Positions 6,609 through 15,077 of a DNA stretch of 64,000 nucleotides are shown here, one piece after another. The number at the start of each line of letters is the position of its first letter. Position 1 is the stretch's first letter. Made by a program: the position numbers and the translations under genes. The notes beneath the pieces are model-generated. The model did no database searches. It saw nothing but the letters and a program-made list of their open reading frames with translations, and was not told the origin of the DNA. The DNA lies in the NCBI GenBank assembly GCA_037130365.1, contig JBAXTE010000007.1, positions 61,727 to 125,726 of the forward strand, in the 5' to 3' direction. This DNA comes from JBAXTE01 sp037130365. GTDB lineage: Bacteria > Bacteroidota > Bacteroidia > Bacteroidales > WCHB1-69.

Positions 6609-8810
6609 ATGAAAGAAAGAATAGGCGTTTATATTTGTCATTGTGGCGGAAATATTTCCGATTACGTGGATGTAGAAGAGCTTGGCAAAATGTTTCATGC
6701 AGAAGATGGTGTCATTATCTCAAAAGATGTGATGTTTGCGTGTGCAGATTCCAACCAAAAAGCCATGATTAACGATATCAAAGAGTTTAATTTGGATGCA
6801 ATTGTGGTGGCTTCGTGTTCTCCAAAATTGCACTTGCACACTTTTAAAAATGTAGCAAGTCGTGCCGGATTAAATCCAACTAATTATGTTCAGGTAAACA
6901 TTCGGGAGCAATGCTCGTGGCCTCACTCCGACCAACCCAGAGAAGCAACCGTTAAAGCTGCAGGGTTAATCAGAGCAGGAATAAATCGAGTTTCGCACTC
7001 CGAATCGCTAGATAATATCGAAATCACCGTTAAGAAATCGGTATTGGTGGTAGGTGCAGGAATTTCGGGAATGAAAGCGGCTATCGACCTTGCACGACTT
7101 GGAAACGAAGTTTTTTTGGTAGAAAAAGATTACTTTGTGGGTGGCCGAATTACCCAAACCGAAAAGTTATTTATGTCGGGACAGAAAAGTAAAGATGTTG
7201 TTTCGAAACTCTTCGACGAACTTAAAAGTTATAAAAACATCACCCTTTTCACTGGTGCAACGGTTGAAAAATCGACAGGAAGTTTGGGAAATTTCCATGT
7301 GGATATCAAGATAAAACCTCGATATATCAAAGGAAAAGCAGATTATAAAATGGTTCAAGAAGCCATGAATAGCTGCACTGCATTGGTGTATGATGACTAT
7401 AACTTTGGTTTAGCAAAACGAAAAGCCATTTATAAAAATTATCCCGAAGCACTGCCCGATGTCCCTGTTGTGGATGTTGAAGCGTTGAAAAACGAACAAG
7501 AATTTATCACAAAGTATGCTTCTGTGTTTGATTTTAACCAACAAGATGAGGTAATTTCGTTAATCGCAGGTTCGGTTTTGGTAACCACAGGTTTTGATTC
7601 GTATCAACCCAACGAGGGAGAATTTGGATATAAGAATCTTCCAAATGTGCTTACATTGCCCGAATTCAAACGATTTATGGAGCTGAATCCTCAAAAATTA
7701 GTATTCAACCAAAAACCAATAAAAAACATTGCTTTTATCTACTGCGTGGGCAACCGTCAACTTAAAGGCGAAAACAAATATTGTTCTCGTCAGTGTTGTA
7801 CCTCAGCTATTTATACCGCTTTGGAGCTAAAAGAAAACTATAAAAACATCACCGCTTTTCATCTTTTCCGAGATATTCGGACGTATGGAAAACAAGAAGT
7901 TTTGTACGAAGCATCTTCAAAACAAGGGGATATCTATCTCCGATTTGATGAAAAAGAGCCACCCGTAGTCGAAAAGTCTGGAAATTCGTTGATTGTGAAG
8001 TTAAAAGATCATCTAACTGCCAAAAAGGAACTCGAATTGGAAGCCGATATGGTGGTTTTGGTCACAGGGATGGTTGCTCGCGATGATAGTCGACATATTT
8101 CGGAATTATTTAAAATTCCAATTGGAAGCGATAAGTTTTTTAACGAAATTCATCCCAAGTTAAAACCTGTTGAAACCGTAATTAAAGGCGTTTACATTGG
8201 TGGTTCCTGTCAAGGTCCAAAAAACATCAGCGAGTCGGTTCAATCGTCGCTTTCGGCAGCCGCAAAAATAAATGCGTTACTCAAAGGAGGCACCGTTTCG
8301 CTCGATCCAATTGTGGCTCGTGTAAATAGTGATGCTTGTACTTGGTGCGGAAAATGCGAACCCGTTTGTGAATATACTGCCATTAAGGAGTTTGAGGTAA
8401 ACGGTAAACATATTGCAACTGTTAACGAAGCCATTTGCACTGGTTGCGGAATTTGTGCTCCAATTTGTCCCGAAAATGCTATAGAAATCGCACAATATAC
8501 CGATCTAGAAATTGAGTCGATGATTGATGGATTTATGGAGAAAATTGAGATTAATAAAACCGAAACAGCTACCGAAGAAGTTGAAGAGAATCAAGTGTTA
8601 ATGATGAAGGAGTTTCCTCAAATATGGAAAAGCATTCTTCAAGAAATTAATGGCGGAAAAAAATCAATTCCACAGCTTGCAGCAGCATTGCCTATTGATA
8701 AGGATGTAATTACCTATCATTTGATGACGATGAATAAATACAGCGTTGTTGTGGCAGACGGAATGGACGATGATGAGGCTTATTATTATTACAAAATTAA
8801 AAATCAGTAA
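6609..8810 (+). CDS. HdrA/QmoB-like flavo-iron-sulfur protein with C-terminal winged-helix-like tail
   Basis: The 733-residue product begins with the CHCGGN motif (C10, C12) and the VVASCSP and NIREQCSW segments of HdrA/QmoB N-terminal domains. The FAD motif VVGAGISGMKAA follows near residue 147. Unlike canonical HdrA, the stretch after the flavin motif has lost the FPTxxCxxC cysteines and the internal ferredoxin cluster. Two ferredoxin-type 4Fe-4S motifs remain near the C-terminus (C577, C580, C583, C587 and C610, C613, C616, C620). The last 70 residues look like a winged helix (LQEINGGKKSIPQLAAALPI), odd for this family. I chose the ATG at 6609 because CHCGGN normally sits about ten residues from the start; the upstream in-frame extension overlaps the preceding gene. 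Two bases separate it from the next gene. Confidence 0.88.
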   Translation: MKERIGVYICHCGGNISDYVDVEELGKMFHAEDGVIISKDVMFACADSNQKAMINDIKEFNLDAIVVASCSPKLHLHTFKNVASRAGLNPTNYVQVNIREQCSWPHSDQPREATVKAAGLIRAGINRVSHSESLDNIEITVKKSVLVVGAGISGMKAAIDLARLGNEVFLVEKDYFVGGRITQTEKLFMSGQKSKDVVSKLFDELKSYKNITLFTGATVEKSTGSLGNFHVDIKIKPRYIKGKADYKMVQEAMNSCTALVYDDYNFGLAKRKAIYKNYPEALPDVPVVDVEALKNEQEFITKYASVFDFNQQDEVISLIAGSVLVTTGFDSYQPNEGEFGYKNLPNVLTLPEFKRFMELNPQKLVFNQKPIKNIAFIYCVGNRQLKGENKYCSRQCCTSAIYTALELKENYKNITAFHLFRDIRTYGKQEVLYEASSKQGDIYLRFDEKEPPVVEKSGNSLIVKLKDHLTAKKELELEADMVVLVTGMVARDDSRHISELFKIPIGSDKFFNEIHPKLKPVETVIKGVYIGGSCQGPKNISESVQSSLSAAAKINALLKGGTVSLDPIVARVNSDACTWCGKCEPVCEYTAIKEFEVNGKHIATVNEAICTGCGICAPICPENAIEIAQYTDLEIESMIDGFMEKIEINKTETATEEVEENQVLMMKEFPQIWKSILQEINGGKKSIPQLAAALPIDKDVITYHLMTMNKYSVVVADGMDDDEAYYYYKIKNQ

Positions 8811-8812
8811 CG

Positions 8813-9859
8813 ATGGCAAGAATAAATCCTGAATTTACAGCAGAACTTAAAAAATATGGAGCAGGAGATTATACGGCATGTTTCAACTGTGGAACGTGTA
8901 CGGCAACTTGCTCATTATCTACCGAAGAGAATTCGTTTCCTCGCGAAATGATTCGATATAGCACCTTGGGATTAGACGACGAGATTACCATGTCGCTAAA
9001 ACCTTGGTTGTGTTACTATTGTGGCGAATGCACCACACAATGCCCTCGAACAGCCGAACCTGGCGAATTAATGATGTCGCTTCGTCGTTGGTTAACCGCC
9101 AAATATGATTGGACGGGATTATCGGGTTTGCTCTACAAATCGCTAACACTCACGTGGATTGCCATGGTTTTAGTTTTTGCAGGAGTTCTGGGATTTGCTT
9201 ATTACAAAGAGTTCAATCTGGAGCAAATTATGCACTTCGGTCACTATTTCGAAATGTTTGCAATTGCTGGAGTTTTTGCATTGATTCTTACTCCAAACAT
9301 TATCCGAATGTGGTACTTTACCGTGATTAAACCCAAAAAGAAAGTACCCTTTATGAATTACGTGAAGAGCTTGGGTGACTTTTTTGTACACATGTTTACC
9401 CAAAAACGAGCATTGGGTTGCGACGATAATCAATGGCGTTGGTTCGAACACTTTATTTTGGTAATTGGCTATCTCACATTGCTTTTCACAACCGTTTTTA
9501 TGGATTGGTTTGGCTCCCAAAATATGTTTGTCATTATCCTTGGTTACCTCGAAAGTGCTATTATTTTTATCGTAACCTTCGATTTTGTGTGGAGCAGAGT
9601 TAAGAAAAACAAGGCACTCAATAAACACTCGCAACCTTCGGATTGGTTTTTTGTAATTTGGTTGTTGTTGATGGGTGTTACCGCTTTTGCAGTGCGTCTG
9701 TTCATCGATTTGAAATTAATTGAAAACAGTCTTTGGCTATACCTGTTTCATCTCACAATTTTGGCTCAATGGGCATTGATTATTGTTCCGTTTGGAAAAT
9801 GGACACACTTCTTGTATCGCTCATTTGCTATGTATTTTGAGAAGCTTTTGGCGAAATAG
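8813..9859 (+). CDS. QmoC-like (HdrC-HdrE fusion) membrane iron-sulfur/cytochrome b protein
   Basis: The 348-residue protein fuses an HdrC-type domain with two CxxCxxCxxxC clusters (C23, C26, C29, C33; C67, C70, C73, C77) to five or six membrane helices from residue 110 on. The helices carry histidines (HFGHYFEMF, WFEHFILV, LYLFHLTIL) that could bind heme b, as in NarI-like subunits. The same layout is found in QmoC of sulfate reducers and DsrM/HdrE-type subunits, which exchange electrons with (mena)quinone at the cytoplasmic membrane. It closes the MvhD-HdrA-HdrA-QmoC operon and is the only membrane anchor of the presumed complex. The direction of electron flow cannot be told from sequence. 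Confidence 0.88.
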   Translation: MARINPEFTAELKKYGAGDYTACFNCGTCTATCSLSTEENSFPREMIRYSTLGLDDEITMSLKPWLCYYCGECTTQCPRTAEPGELMMSLRRWLTAKYDWTGLSGLLYKSLTLTWIAMVLVFAGVLGFAYYKEFNLEQIMHFGHYFEMFAIAGVFALILTPNIIRMWYFTVIKPKKKVPFMNYVKSLGDFFVHMFTQKRALGCDDNQWRWFEHFILVIGYLTLLFTTVFMDWFGSQNMFVIILGYLESAIIFIVTFDFVWSRVKKNKALNKHSQPSDWFFVIWLLLMGVTAFAVRLFIDLKLIENSLWLYLFHLTILAQWALIIVPFGKWTHFLYRSFAMYFEKLLAK

Positions 9860-9865
9860 TTTGAC

Positions 9866-9907
9866 AAGTCCATAAAGTCCATAAAGTCTATAAAGTTTGT
9901 AAAGTCC
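9866..9907 (+). repeat. Imperfect 9-bp tandem repeat (AAGTCCATA type), 5 units
   Basis: Five 9-mers in a row (AAGTCCATA twice, AAGTCTATA, AAGTTTGTA, AAGTCCGCA) immediately after the QmoC-like stop codon. It is the same unit as at 2771-2797. The rest of this gap to 10141 holds a small hairpin (CACCGAGC-AAA-GCGAGGTG near 10096) and no gene. Confidence 0.75.
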
Positions 9908-10141
9908 GCAATGCGAGTAATTAGAGCAGATATATTTTAAAATCCGCGAAATCAGGGTTATCCGCGTTCTACTTTTTGGAGTGGAACGTAAAAAAATTCG
10001 TCTAACTAAATTGCTAAAACAACTTCTATTGCTAACAAATATGTCTGGAGAATTAAGTTTTTCCAGACATTTTCTTTGCTACAATCTTTGTTACACCGAG
10101 CAAAGCGAGGTGTCTGAAGGGATGTTTGTTTTGCTATAAAA

Positions 10142-11107
10142 TTATTGTTTAGTATAACCAATCCAAGTATCGTGTTCATATTCAATAATCTCAATTTCAA
10201 TCCGTTCCGCTTCTTTCTTGATTTCCTCCCCGGTTTTATATTCTGCAATCGATTTATTAGTTGCATTTGCTTCTTTGTATATTTGACCATAGTAATAACG
10301 AAAAAAAAACAAATCGTCATAAGATTTTACTTCTTCTGGCAAATCTGTCTGTTTTATTTTCTCTTGCGCTAAAAACTCTCTTATTTCAGGAAAATATATC
10401 AAAAATAAATCTACAGTATCATTTGTCTGTTTGTTAATGGCAACAGGCAAAATGCCTAGCAATCTTGATTCAAGAACAAATCTATTATCATCAAAAATAT
10501 TAACTTCATTTAATTTATAAGCAATCACTTTAAAATTTGAAATATCAATTGTTATAGATGATTCTTTTTCGAAATACTCATCTGTCGCATTGTAAACCGG
10601 AACCTTTTTTAATTCAATATTTCTGGTGAATATTTTAAAAAGAAGATCATTTTTAAAAAGCAGAGGATTGTCTTGTGGGGTAAGGTATCTGTAAACCACT
10701 TTTGTCCATCTTCCATTGATTTCCTTTATTTTATAGTAATCTATAAACCCTTTATCATTATAACTCAAACGATATTGGGGAATATTTAGTAATTCTATCG
10801 GTTTATCTTTTGGCACAACTGGAATTATTCGTTTAAAGGTAAACGGATCAGTGTAGTTTCTTTGCATTCTTAATTTTCCTGTTGAATCCCATACAGACCA
10901 CAAACCATTACGGTAATTATTTCGAAAAAAACCTTCAGCTTTCTTTTCACCATTTTTGTAGTATGAAACATACTTGCCATCGATGCGCCCCTGAGTTCTT
11001 TCATAGATACACTTTATTGTCTCATCTTCAAATTTACATATTTGTTGAGAGATCAAATTTGTATCAAAAATAATAATGCAAACAAAAATTACACATAGTC
11101 TTTTCAT
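10142..11107 (-). CDS. PorN/GldN-like protein with N-terminal MORN-type repeat
   Basis: After a signal peptide (MKRLCVIFVCIIIFDTNLIS) this 321-residue protein has a MORN-like segment (YYKNGEKKAEGFF, RNGLWSVWDSTGKL) at about 48-85. The remainder resembles PorN/GldN, a periplasmic ring subunit of the type IX secretion system: a LLFKNDLLFKIF block, VLESRLLGILPV, LIYFPEIREFLAQ, DDLFFFRYYYGQIYKEAN, and a terminal IEYEHDTW, in the order expected for GldN. The start at 11107 forms an ATGA overlap with the upstream PorK-like gene, so the two are translationally coupled. PorL and PorM are not present here, so this is probably a paralogue outside the main secretion operon. The family call rests on motif order by eye. 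Confidence 0.55.
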   Translation of the reverse strand: MKRLCVIFVCIIIFDTNLISQQICKFEDETIKCIYERTQGRIDGKYVSYYKNGEKKAEGFFRNNYRNGLWSVWDSTGKLRMQRNYTDPFTFKRIIPVVPKDKPIELLNIPQYRLSYNDKGFIDYYKIKEINGRWTKVVYRYLTPQDNPLLFKNDLLFKIFTRNIELKKVPVYNATDEYFEKESSITIDISNFKVIAYKLNEVNIFDDNRFVLESRLLGILPVAINKQTNDTVDLFLIYFPEIREFLAQEKIKQTDLPEEVKSYDDLFFFRYYYGQIYKEANATNKSIAEYKTGEEIKKEAERIEIEIIEYEHDTWIGYTKQ

Positions 11108-11895
11108 AGTTTTAGCCCCCAATATTTGAACAATGGCTTTATGTTGTAATCTAAAGTTTTTACTTTCACAATGCGAAAAGCAATATGTCGATAGCCTTCA
11201 TCTGCAATTCCATAGTTTCGGTTCGAAAAAATTTGATTGTTTTCATATAAATAGGAACTGCCAATTATTGATTTTCTCTTCATTACAAAAGGTTCATTCT
11301 TCTTATGAAAGTATTCATAATCGTAATAATTTTTGAAAGTTAACTTCTTACCTCCCAAAAAAAAGTAAGTTTCTTCAAATGCATTTAAAAGCCAATCGGA
11401 ATATTTTTCATTGAAATCATGTTTTTTATTGTTCACCTTAAAGTAATGATAAGCAGTAAGCCATTCACTTAACGTTGGCAACCTGTAAATAAAATCAATT
11501 GTGTCTTTTTTATTGGCTTTTAACGTTTTCCATTTGCAGTAATTCATCGCATTATCCCATGATATTCCAAGTACCGGATATTTGTCATAAATCCTATCCG
11601 TAATATATATTAAATAAATCTTCTCGTCTATCGATATATTTGAATCTGGAAATTGACTTAAATAATACGCTGCAGAGGAGTCTTGTTTGATTGAATTGAG
11701 ATACTTTTTATATTCCCCAAATGTTATAAAACCACTTATTTCAAATTCTTTGGTTGTATCAATACCTGTTCGCACCGTATCACCAACCAACTCGAAAAGG
11801 TTTAAATGTTGCTCTGGAATTCTCTCCATTTTCTGTGCAATACTTTCAATATAGAACAAAAAAATGGTCGTAAAAATTATCCATGTTTTTATCAT
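11104..11895 (-). CDS. PorK/GldK-like formylglycine-generating-enzyme-fold protein
   Basis: The 263-residue product has a signal peptide (MIKTWIIFTTIFLFYIESIA) and an FGE/SUMF1-type fold: FEISGFITFGEYKKYL, YPVLGISWDNAMNYCKW, FIYRLPTLSEWLTAYHYF, and a terminal YRHIAFRIV. In Bacteroidota this fold followed by a PorN-like protein is the signature of the PorK-PorN ring of the type IX secretion system. PorK is normally a lipoprotein; here I see no lipobox cysteine after the signal peptide, so it may be soluble in the periplasm. Start chosen at 11895 because the signal peptide begins there. A TAATTTTG promoter lies upstream. Confidence 0.55.
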   Translation of the reverse strand: MIKTWIIFTTIFLFYIESIAQKMERIPEQHLNLFELVGDTVRTGIDTTKEFEISGFITFGEYKKYLNSIKQDSSAAYYLSQFPDSNISIDEKIYLIYITDRIYDKYPVLGISWDNAMNYCKWKTLKANKKDTIDFIYRLPTLSEWLTAYHYFKVNNKKHDFNEKYSDWLLNAFEETYFFLGGKKLTFKNYYDYEYFHKKNEPFVMKRKSIIGSSYLYENNQIFSNRNYGIADEGYRHIAFRIVKVKTLDYNIKPLFKYWGLKL

Positions 11896-11971
11896 AGTTT
11901 TGAAGCTTTTATTAAGATTAAGGCACATTATTATTTTATTCACAGCTTCACGGCTTGGTTAATATTGTTAT

Positions 11972-11979
11972 CAAAATTA
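11972..11979 (-). promoter_or_regulatory. -7 element of the PorK-like/PorN-like pair
   Basis: TAATTTTG on the minus strand, a match to TAnnTTTG, 77 bases before the PorK-like start. Confidence 0.5.
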
Positions 11980-12087
11980 ACCAAAATTTTAAACTATTCA
12001 TTTTAAAATTTGTTTTTACTATTAAATTTCATAATTTTATCAAATTCAATTTTCCCAGAAGTATATGATTCTTTATTTTTTTTTCAA

Positions 12088-14556
12088 ATGAAATATATTC
12101 GCCTCATTATATTAATATCAATTATTGCCATCAATAACTTTTTTGGTTATTCTCAGGTTACTAAAATTATGGGAAAAGTAACAGATAGTCTAACAAAAGA
12201 AGCTATTCCATTTGTAAATTTAGTTTTAAAAGGAACCGCAACAGGTACAACAACAAATTTTGAAGGTGAATTCACCCTTGAAACAAAGGTGAAATCTGAC
12301 ACATTGGTTTTCTCTTGCATTGGATATAAAGTGAAGAAAATTCCAATTATCAAAAATCACTTTCAGAAAATAGATATTCAGCTGGAGCCTACAGTAACCA
12401 AATTAACCGAGGTTGTGGTTAGATATTCAGGAAATCCTGCAGATAAAATATTGAAAAAAATTATTGAAAAAAAAGACAATAACAATTCGTTTGATTATGA
12501 TTATATCGAATACGAAGTCTATAATAAAATTCAATTTGATGTTAACAATATTGATGAGAAATTCAAGAAGAGTAGAGCTTTTAAAAAGTTTAATTTCATC
12601 TTTAATTACGTAGATACTTCTACTGTAAATGGAAAAGTATATCTTCCTGTTTTTTTATCGGAAACTATTTCAAAAGTCTATTCACGTAAAAGCCCAAATG
12701 CAAAAAAGGAATATATTCGTGGAATTAAGCTATCGGGAATAGAAAACGAAAGTATAAGCCAGTTTATGAATGATTTATACCTCAACATTAATGTTTACAA
12801 CAACTATATTCCGTTATTCGATAAGAATTTTGTAAGTCCCATAGCAAGTTTTGGAGGTGCTTTTTATCACTATTATTTAGTTGATAGCACTTTTATCGAT
12901 TCTAAATGGTGTTATAATATTGCTTTTAAACCTAGAAGAACGCAGGACCTTACATTTTCGGGCAATTTTTGGGTAGCAGACACTTCTTGGGCAATTAAAA
13001 TCATAAAAATGGATGTAGCCAAAGAAGCGAATCTAAATTTTATAAATGGAATAGCTGTAGAACAATCTTTTAACACTACAGATAGCAATAAATGGGTGAT
13101 TACCAACGATAAAGTTGTGGTTGATTTTAACGCTTTTGACAATGCCAAAAGTACAACTGGGTTTTATGGTCGAAAATCAACGTCCTATCAATCGCACATT
13201 ATCAACAAACCAAATTTAGACAAAGTATACGATAATCCATTAGATGTAATTACCGAAGATAGTGCATTTCTTAAAAGTGAAACCTTTTGGCAAGCCTCGC
13301 GTCACGATAGTTTATCGAGGGACGAAAAGACAATCTATTATATGATTGACACACTTAAATCGCTGCCAATTATTAAAACATATATAGACATCGCAAAAAC
13401 ACTCATTTTGGGTTACAAAATTTATAAAAACATTGAAATTGGCCCATATATGTCTTTTTTGAGTTTTAACCAAACCGAAGGTACACGAATTCGAATTGGG
13501 GGAAGAACTAGCAACGATTTTAGTACAAAAATTCTCTTGAATGCCCATGTTGCTTATGGAACAAAAGATACAAAATTGAAATATGGTGCGAGCTATATCT
13601 ATCTTTTCAGTAAAACTCCACGAATCGGAATAGGCGGTGGAATTATGCACGATTTAGAGCAACTCGGACAAAGCGATAATGCGTTTCGAGAAGATTTTTT
13701 ACTTGCTTCCGTTTTTCGCAGAAGCGATGCCAATAAGTTGACGATGGTTGATCAATACGACTCTTTTTATGAACAAGAGTGGCTCACTGGATTTTCCACA
13801 CGACTTACTTTTATGTTTCGGGATTTATATCCGCTGGATAACAGTAAGTTTTTACTTTACGAAAATCAAGAACAGCGTGAAGTGAAAAATCTTACCACCA
13901 GCGAAATCCAACTCAAGTTAAGATATGCTCATAAAGAGAGATATTTGGTTAACGTTTTTGAACGCACCAATTTAGGAACGTTGTATCCCGTTTTTACGTT
14001 GCAATATAGTTATGGAGTTCCAAGTCTTTTTGGAAGTAATTTTGAATATCATAAGTTAAATGTATCCATCGACCATTGGTTTAAAATTGGCACTTTTGGC
14101 TGGTCGGAGTATTTGCTTTACGGAGGCAAAGTTTTTTCAAAACTGCCATATCCTTTGCTCAAACTTCACGAAGGAAATGAAACATGGTTTTTCGATCCCA
14201 TGGCTTTTAACACCATGAAATATTATGAATTTGTAAGTGATCAATACTTGAGTTTATCGTATTCGCATCACTTTGATGGACTGTTTTTCAACAAGATTCC
14301 GCTCTTTCGCAAACTTAAATGGAGAGAAGTTGCTTATTTTAAAGGGTTGATAGGCAGTTTAGAAGCCCGAAATAAAAACTATAGCAAGTTTCCGTTAGGG
14401 CTAAGTGAACTTTCAAGTCCCTACTATGAAGCTGGTTTTGGAGTTGAAAACATTTTTAAATTTATCAGAATTGACGCAGTTTGGAGGCTTTCACATTTAA
14501 ATAAATCCAGTTCTAGTAATTATGGTATTTATGGTTCTTTTATGTTCTCATTTTAG
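12088..14556 (+). CDS. DUF5686/carboxypeptidase-regulatory-like outer-membrane protein
   Basis: The 822-residue protein starts with a signal peptide (MKYIRLIILISIIAINNFFGYS) followed by a CarboxypepD_reg-like Ig domain at about 25-110 (GKVTDSLTKEAIPFVNLVLKG, TTTNFEGEFTL, DTLVFSCIGYK). That domain is shared with TonB-dependent receptors. The remainder is DUF5686, a family usually next to it in Bacteroidota: EVVVRYSGNPADKILKKII, WCYNIAFKPRR, DLTFSGNFWVADTSWAI, then a long run of amphipathic strands ending in aromatic GSFMFSF, as in outer-membrane barrels. Its role is unknown; the architecture suggests an outer-membrane barrel with a periplasmic or surface domain. I chose 12088 because the signal peptide starts there. 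It stands alone, divergent from the PorK/PorN-like pair. Confidence 0.8.
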   Translation: MKYIRLIILISIIAINNFFGYSQVTKIMGKVTDSLTKEAIPFVNLVLKGTATGTTTNFEGEFTLETKVKSDTLVFSCIGYKVKKIPIIKNHFQKIDIQLEPTVTKLTEVVVRYSGNPADKILKKIIEKKDNNNSFDYDYIEYEVYNKIQFDVNNIDEKFKKSRAFKKFNFIFNYVDTSTVNGKVYLPVFLSETISKVYSRKSPNAKKEYIRGIKLSGIENESISQFMNDLYLNINVYNNYIPLFDKNFVSPIASFGGAFYHYYLVDSTFIDSKWCYNIAFKPRRTQDLTFSGNFWVADTSWAIKIIKMDVAKEANLNFINGIAVEQSFNTTDSNKWVITNDKVVVDFNAFDNAKSTTGFYGRKSTSYQSHIINKPNLDKVYDNPLDVITEDSAFLKSETFWQASRHDSLSRDEKTIYYMIDTLKSLPIIKTYIDIAKTLILGYKIYKNIEIGPYMSFLSFNQTEGTRIRIGGRTSNDFSTKILLNAHVAYGTKDTKLKYGASYIYLFSKTPRIGIGGGIMHDLEQLGQSDNAFREDFLLASVFRRSDANKLTMVDQYDSFYEQEWLTGFSTRLTFMFRDLYPLDNSKFLLYENQEQREVKNLTTSEIQLKLRYAHKERYLVNVFERTNLGTLYPVFTLQYSYGVPSLFGSNFEYHKLNVSIDHWFKIGTFGWSEYLLYGGKVFSKLPYPLLKLHEGNETWFFDPMAFNTMKYYEFVSDQYLSLSYSHHFDGLFFNKIPLFRKLKWREVAYFKGLIGSLEARNKNYSKFPLGLSELSSPYYEAGFGVENIFKFIRIDAVWRLSHLNKSSSSNYGIYGSFMFSF

Positions 14557-14622
14557 ATTTAAACCATTTTTAAGTCTTGGTTTTAATCATATAGAATCTC
14601 TATTGTCCGATAAATTTTCAAT

Positions 14623-14729
14623 ATTTTCAGCCCCTTTGTCCCCTGAAGGGGAAATCTTGAAAATTTAATTTTAATCAATTGATTTTCAATGCTCCCCTTC
14701 AGGGGATTTGGGGCAAAAGCATTGAAAAT
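14623..14729. repeat. Long intergenic inverted repeat (hairpin element)
   Basis: The left arm 14623-14664 and right arm 14682-14729 pair over most of their length: both carry ATTTTCA, GCCCC, TCCCCTGAAGGGGA and TTGAAAAT in complementary order. The loop is about 17 A/T-rich bases. It follows the DUF5686 gene and could act as a transcription end for that gene, though it is longer than a normal terminator. Its right half belongs to the dispersed repeat shared with 102-206. Confidence 0.75.
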
Positions 14730-14755
14730 CATGCCTAAATTTCAATTTCATAAAC
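14671..14755. repeat. Dispersed intergenic repeat, copy B
   Basis: Matches copy A at 102-206 over nearly its whole length, apart from a short central indel. Between 14756 and the promoter at 14963 I see no gene or other feature. Confidence 0.7.
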
Positions 14756-14962
14756 CAAGCCTTTGTCAGAACAAAATCTTGTAATTTACTGTTTATCTTT
14801 ATCATACTACAATATTATTAATTTATATCGGACAACAATCATATAGAATAAATCTTGTTTGAGTTTATCACGCTCAAATTATATCAGCAAAGATTATTGA
14901 AAACAAAAATCCTGTTTGGACTAATAGCCTCTGATGCTTTTATATTGCATACTAAAATATAT

Positions 14963-14970
14963 TACTTTTG
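14963..14970 (+). promoter_or_regulatory. -7 element upstream of the glutaminyl cyclase-like gene
   Basis: TACTTTTG fits TAnnTTTG, giving a leader of about 100 bases. The leader has an unusually strong AGGAGG (14991-14996) for this phylum and a short GTG-started frame (14998-15081) that ends in an ATGA overlap with the next gene. Whether that leader frame is translated is uncertain. Confidence 0.5.
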
Positions 14971-15077
14971 CTGAATTATTAGAAGACTCGAGGAGGTGTG
15001 ATTTGGGGTAAACAACAACTTATAAAACATCTCAAAATTTTTAGTTATTGCATCATTCATCATAAAAATTCTATCAA

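Noticed and set aside
9170..9634. 154-residue antisense frame within the QmoC-like gene
   Set aside because: Long but on the opposite strand of a gene with clear motifs, with no signal peptide or domain and no promoter in place.
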